NCBI GenBank assembly: GCA_046704785.1 | Contig: JBJKRF010000145.1 | Span: forward strand, 1 to 5,738 | Source: JBJKRF01 sp046704785 | GTDB lineage: Bacteria; Chloroflexota; Anaerolineae; Anaerolineales; Villigracilaceae | Direction: 5' to 3' | DNA length: 5,738 nucleotides | In this document: positions 5,394-5,738 of the stretch, one piece after another | Layout of the letters: each line of letters starts with the position of its first letter | Position numbering within the stretch: the first letter of the stretch is position 1 | Position numbers and translations under genes: made by a program | The notes under the pieces: generated by a model | Told to the model about the DNA's origin: nothing | The model's input: only the letters and a program-made list of their open reading frames with translations | The model's database searches: none

Positions 5394-5422
5394 ATTATAT
5401 GAGGGTTCCTCTATTCGTGCAA
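5394..5422 (-). promoter_or_regulatory. Promoter of the flavoprotein gene
   Basis: Read on the minus strand, the -10 box is a perfect TATAAT (5399-5394). A weak -35 TTGCAC (5422-5417) lies exactly 17 bases upstream. The start is expected near 5387, giving a leader of about 85 nt that is purine-rich near the AAGGAGAG ribosome binding site. I see no strong hairpin or riboswitch in the leader. Confidence 0.65.
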
Positions 5423-5738
5423 GATTCATACAAATTGTTGGAAATTACCTGCAAAGTGCCCGCGCCCATGAATCCTCCCCGTTACGCCGATTCCCACAGG
5501 GATTTCACAAACAGGAGACTGCCGCGCCGCTGCTTTTCGGCGGCTCGCAGTGGTATTCCCAAGCCCCGGCTGACTCCCAGAACCTTTGATTTTCCACAAT
5601 TGCGCATGATATCAGTAATTCCAAATTTGAAAATAAAATTCCCGATAAAAAAGCCAAAACTTTAACGCCAAGTCGCAAAGCCGCAAAGATTCTTAAGAAA
5701 TTTGCTCCGTTGTGAGGCTAATCGGCCTTTCCGTCGAT
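5423..5738. other. Intergenic stretch with no supported gene
   Basis: Open frames crossing this stretch on the plus strand lack ribosome binding sites, run antisense into the flavoprotein gene or its promoter, and match no family I know. The right part (about 5590-5660) is AT-rich. TGATATCA (5607-5614) and TTCTTAAGAA (5690-5699) are perfect short palindromes with no clear role. The only structured element is the octamer array at 5665-5688. Any gene further right would begin beyond the window. Confidence 0.6.
5665..5688. repeat. Three tandem octamers of the (N)CGCAAAG type
   Basis: ACGCCAAG, TCGCAAAG and CCGCAAAG follow each other without gaps; units 2 and 3 differ only at the first base and unit 1 differs at two positions. 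Arrays of CGCAAAG octamers and their complement CTTTGCG recur in intergenic DNA of many environmental bacteria and often cause false small-protein calls. That statement is general knowledge; no other copy is visible in this window. Confidence 0.55.

Noticed and set aside
5526..5544. GCCGC...GCGGC stem in the intergenic stretch
   Set aside because: Only five pairs, no T-run on either side and no gene end nearby.
5117..5665. 182-codon plus-strand frame at the right end
   Set aside because: It starts antisense inside the flavoprotein gene, crosses its promoter, has no ribosome binding site, and its composition is not protein-like.

Overview
This 5.7 kb window looks like ordinary bacterial chromosome from a moderately GC-rich, probably environmental organism. 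My best guess is Chloroflexota, Anaerolineae-like. That rests on the small beta-rich protein at 1400-1936, which resembles domains I associate with that phylum, on the combination of a eukaryote-like adenylosuccinate lyase with an FprA-type ferredoxin-NADP reductase, and on the general sequence style. It is inference, not proof. No transposon, integrase, phage gene, CRISPR array, rRNA or tRNA is visible.

Layout. (1) 1-580: a cold-shock protein gene (+) with a strong extended -10 promoter, a leader of about 138 nt holding a terminator-like hairpin and a second hairpin over the ribosome binding site, and a textbook terminator. (2) 577-2017: a leftward two-gene unit. An uncharacterised 178-residue protein built from two similar halves is followed by a dihydroorotate-dehydrogenase-like protein that lacks the family's expected active-site and FMN-contact residues; one good promoter lies upstream. 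(3) 1937-2134: a divergent control region with three short palindromes between opposing promoters. (4) 2135-3535: purB (+), adenylosuccinate lyase of the same clade as the human enzyme. (5) 3574-3759: a 40-residue single-span membrane microprotein gene (-) with a near-perfect Shine-Dalgarno and its own terminator. (6) 3905-5422: a leftward monocistronic gene for an NADPH:ferredoxin (adrenodoxin reductase-like) flavoprotein with its own promoter and terminator. (7) 5423-5738: non-coding sequence holding a short tandem array of a GCAAAG-type octamer.

How the genes relate. PurB works in purine synthesis. The DHOD-like protein has a pyrimidine-enzyme fold but probably not that activity. The flavoprotein supplies reducing power through a ferredoxin encoded elsewhere. 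They do not form one pathway; the window is a set of separately controlled short units. I see no convincing new multigene system. The parts most worth a second look are the cold-shock gene leader, the degenerate DHOD with its duplicated-domain partner, and the microprotein.
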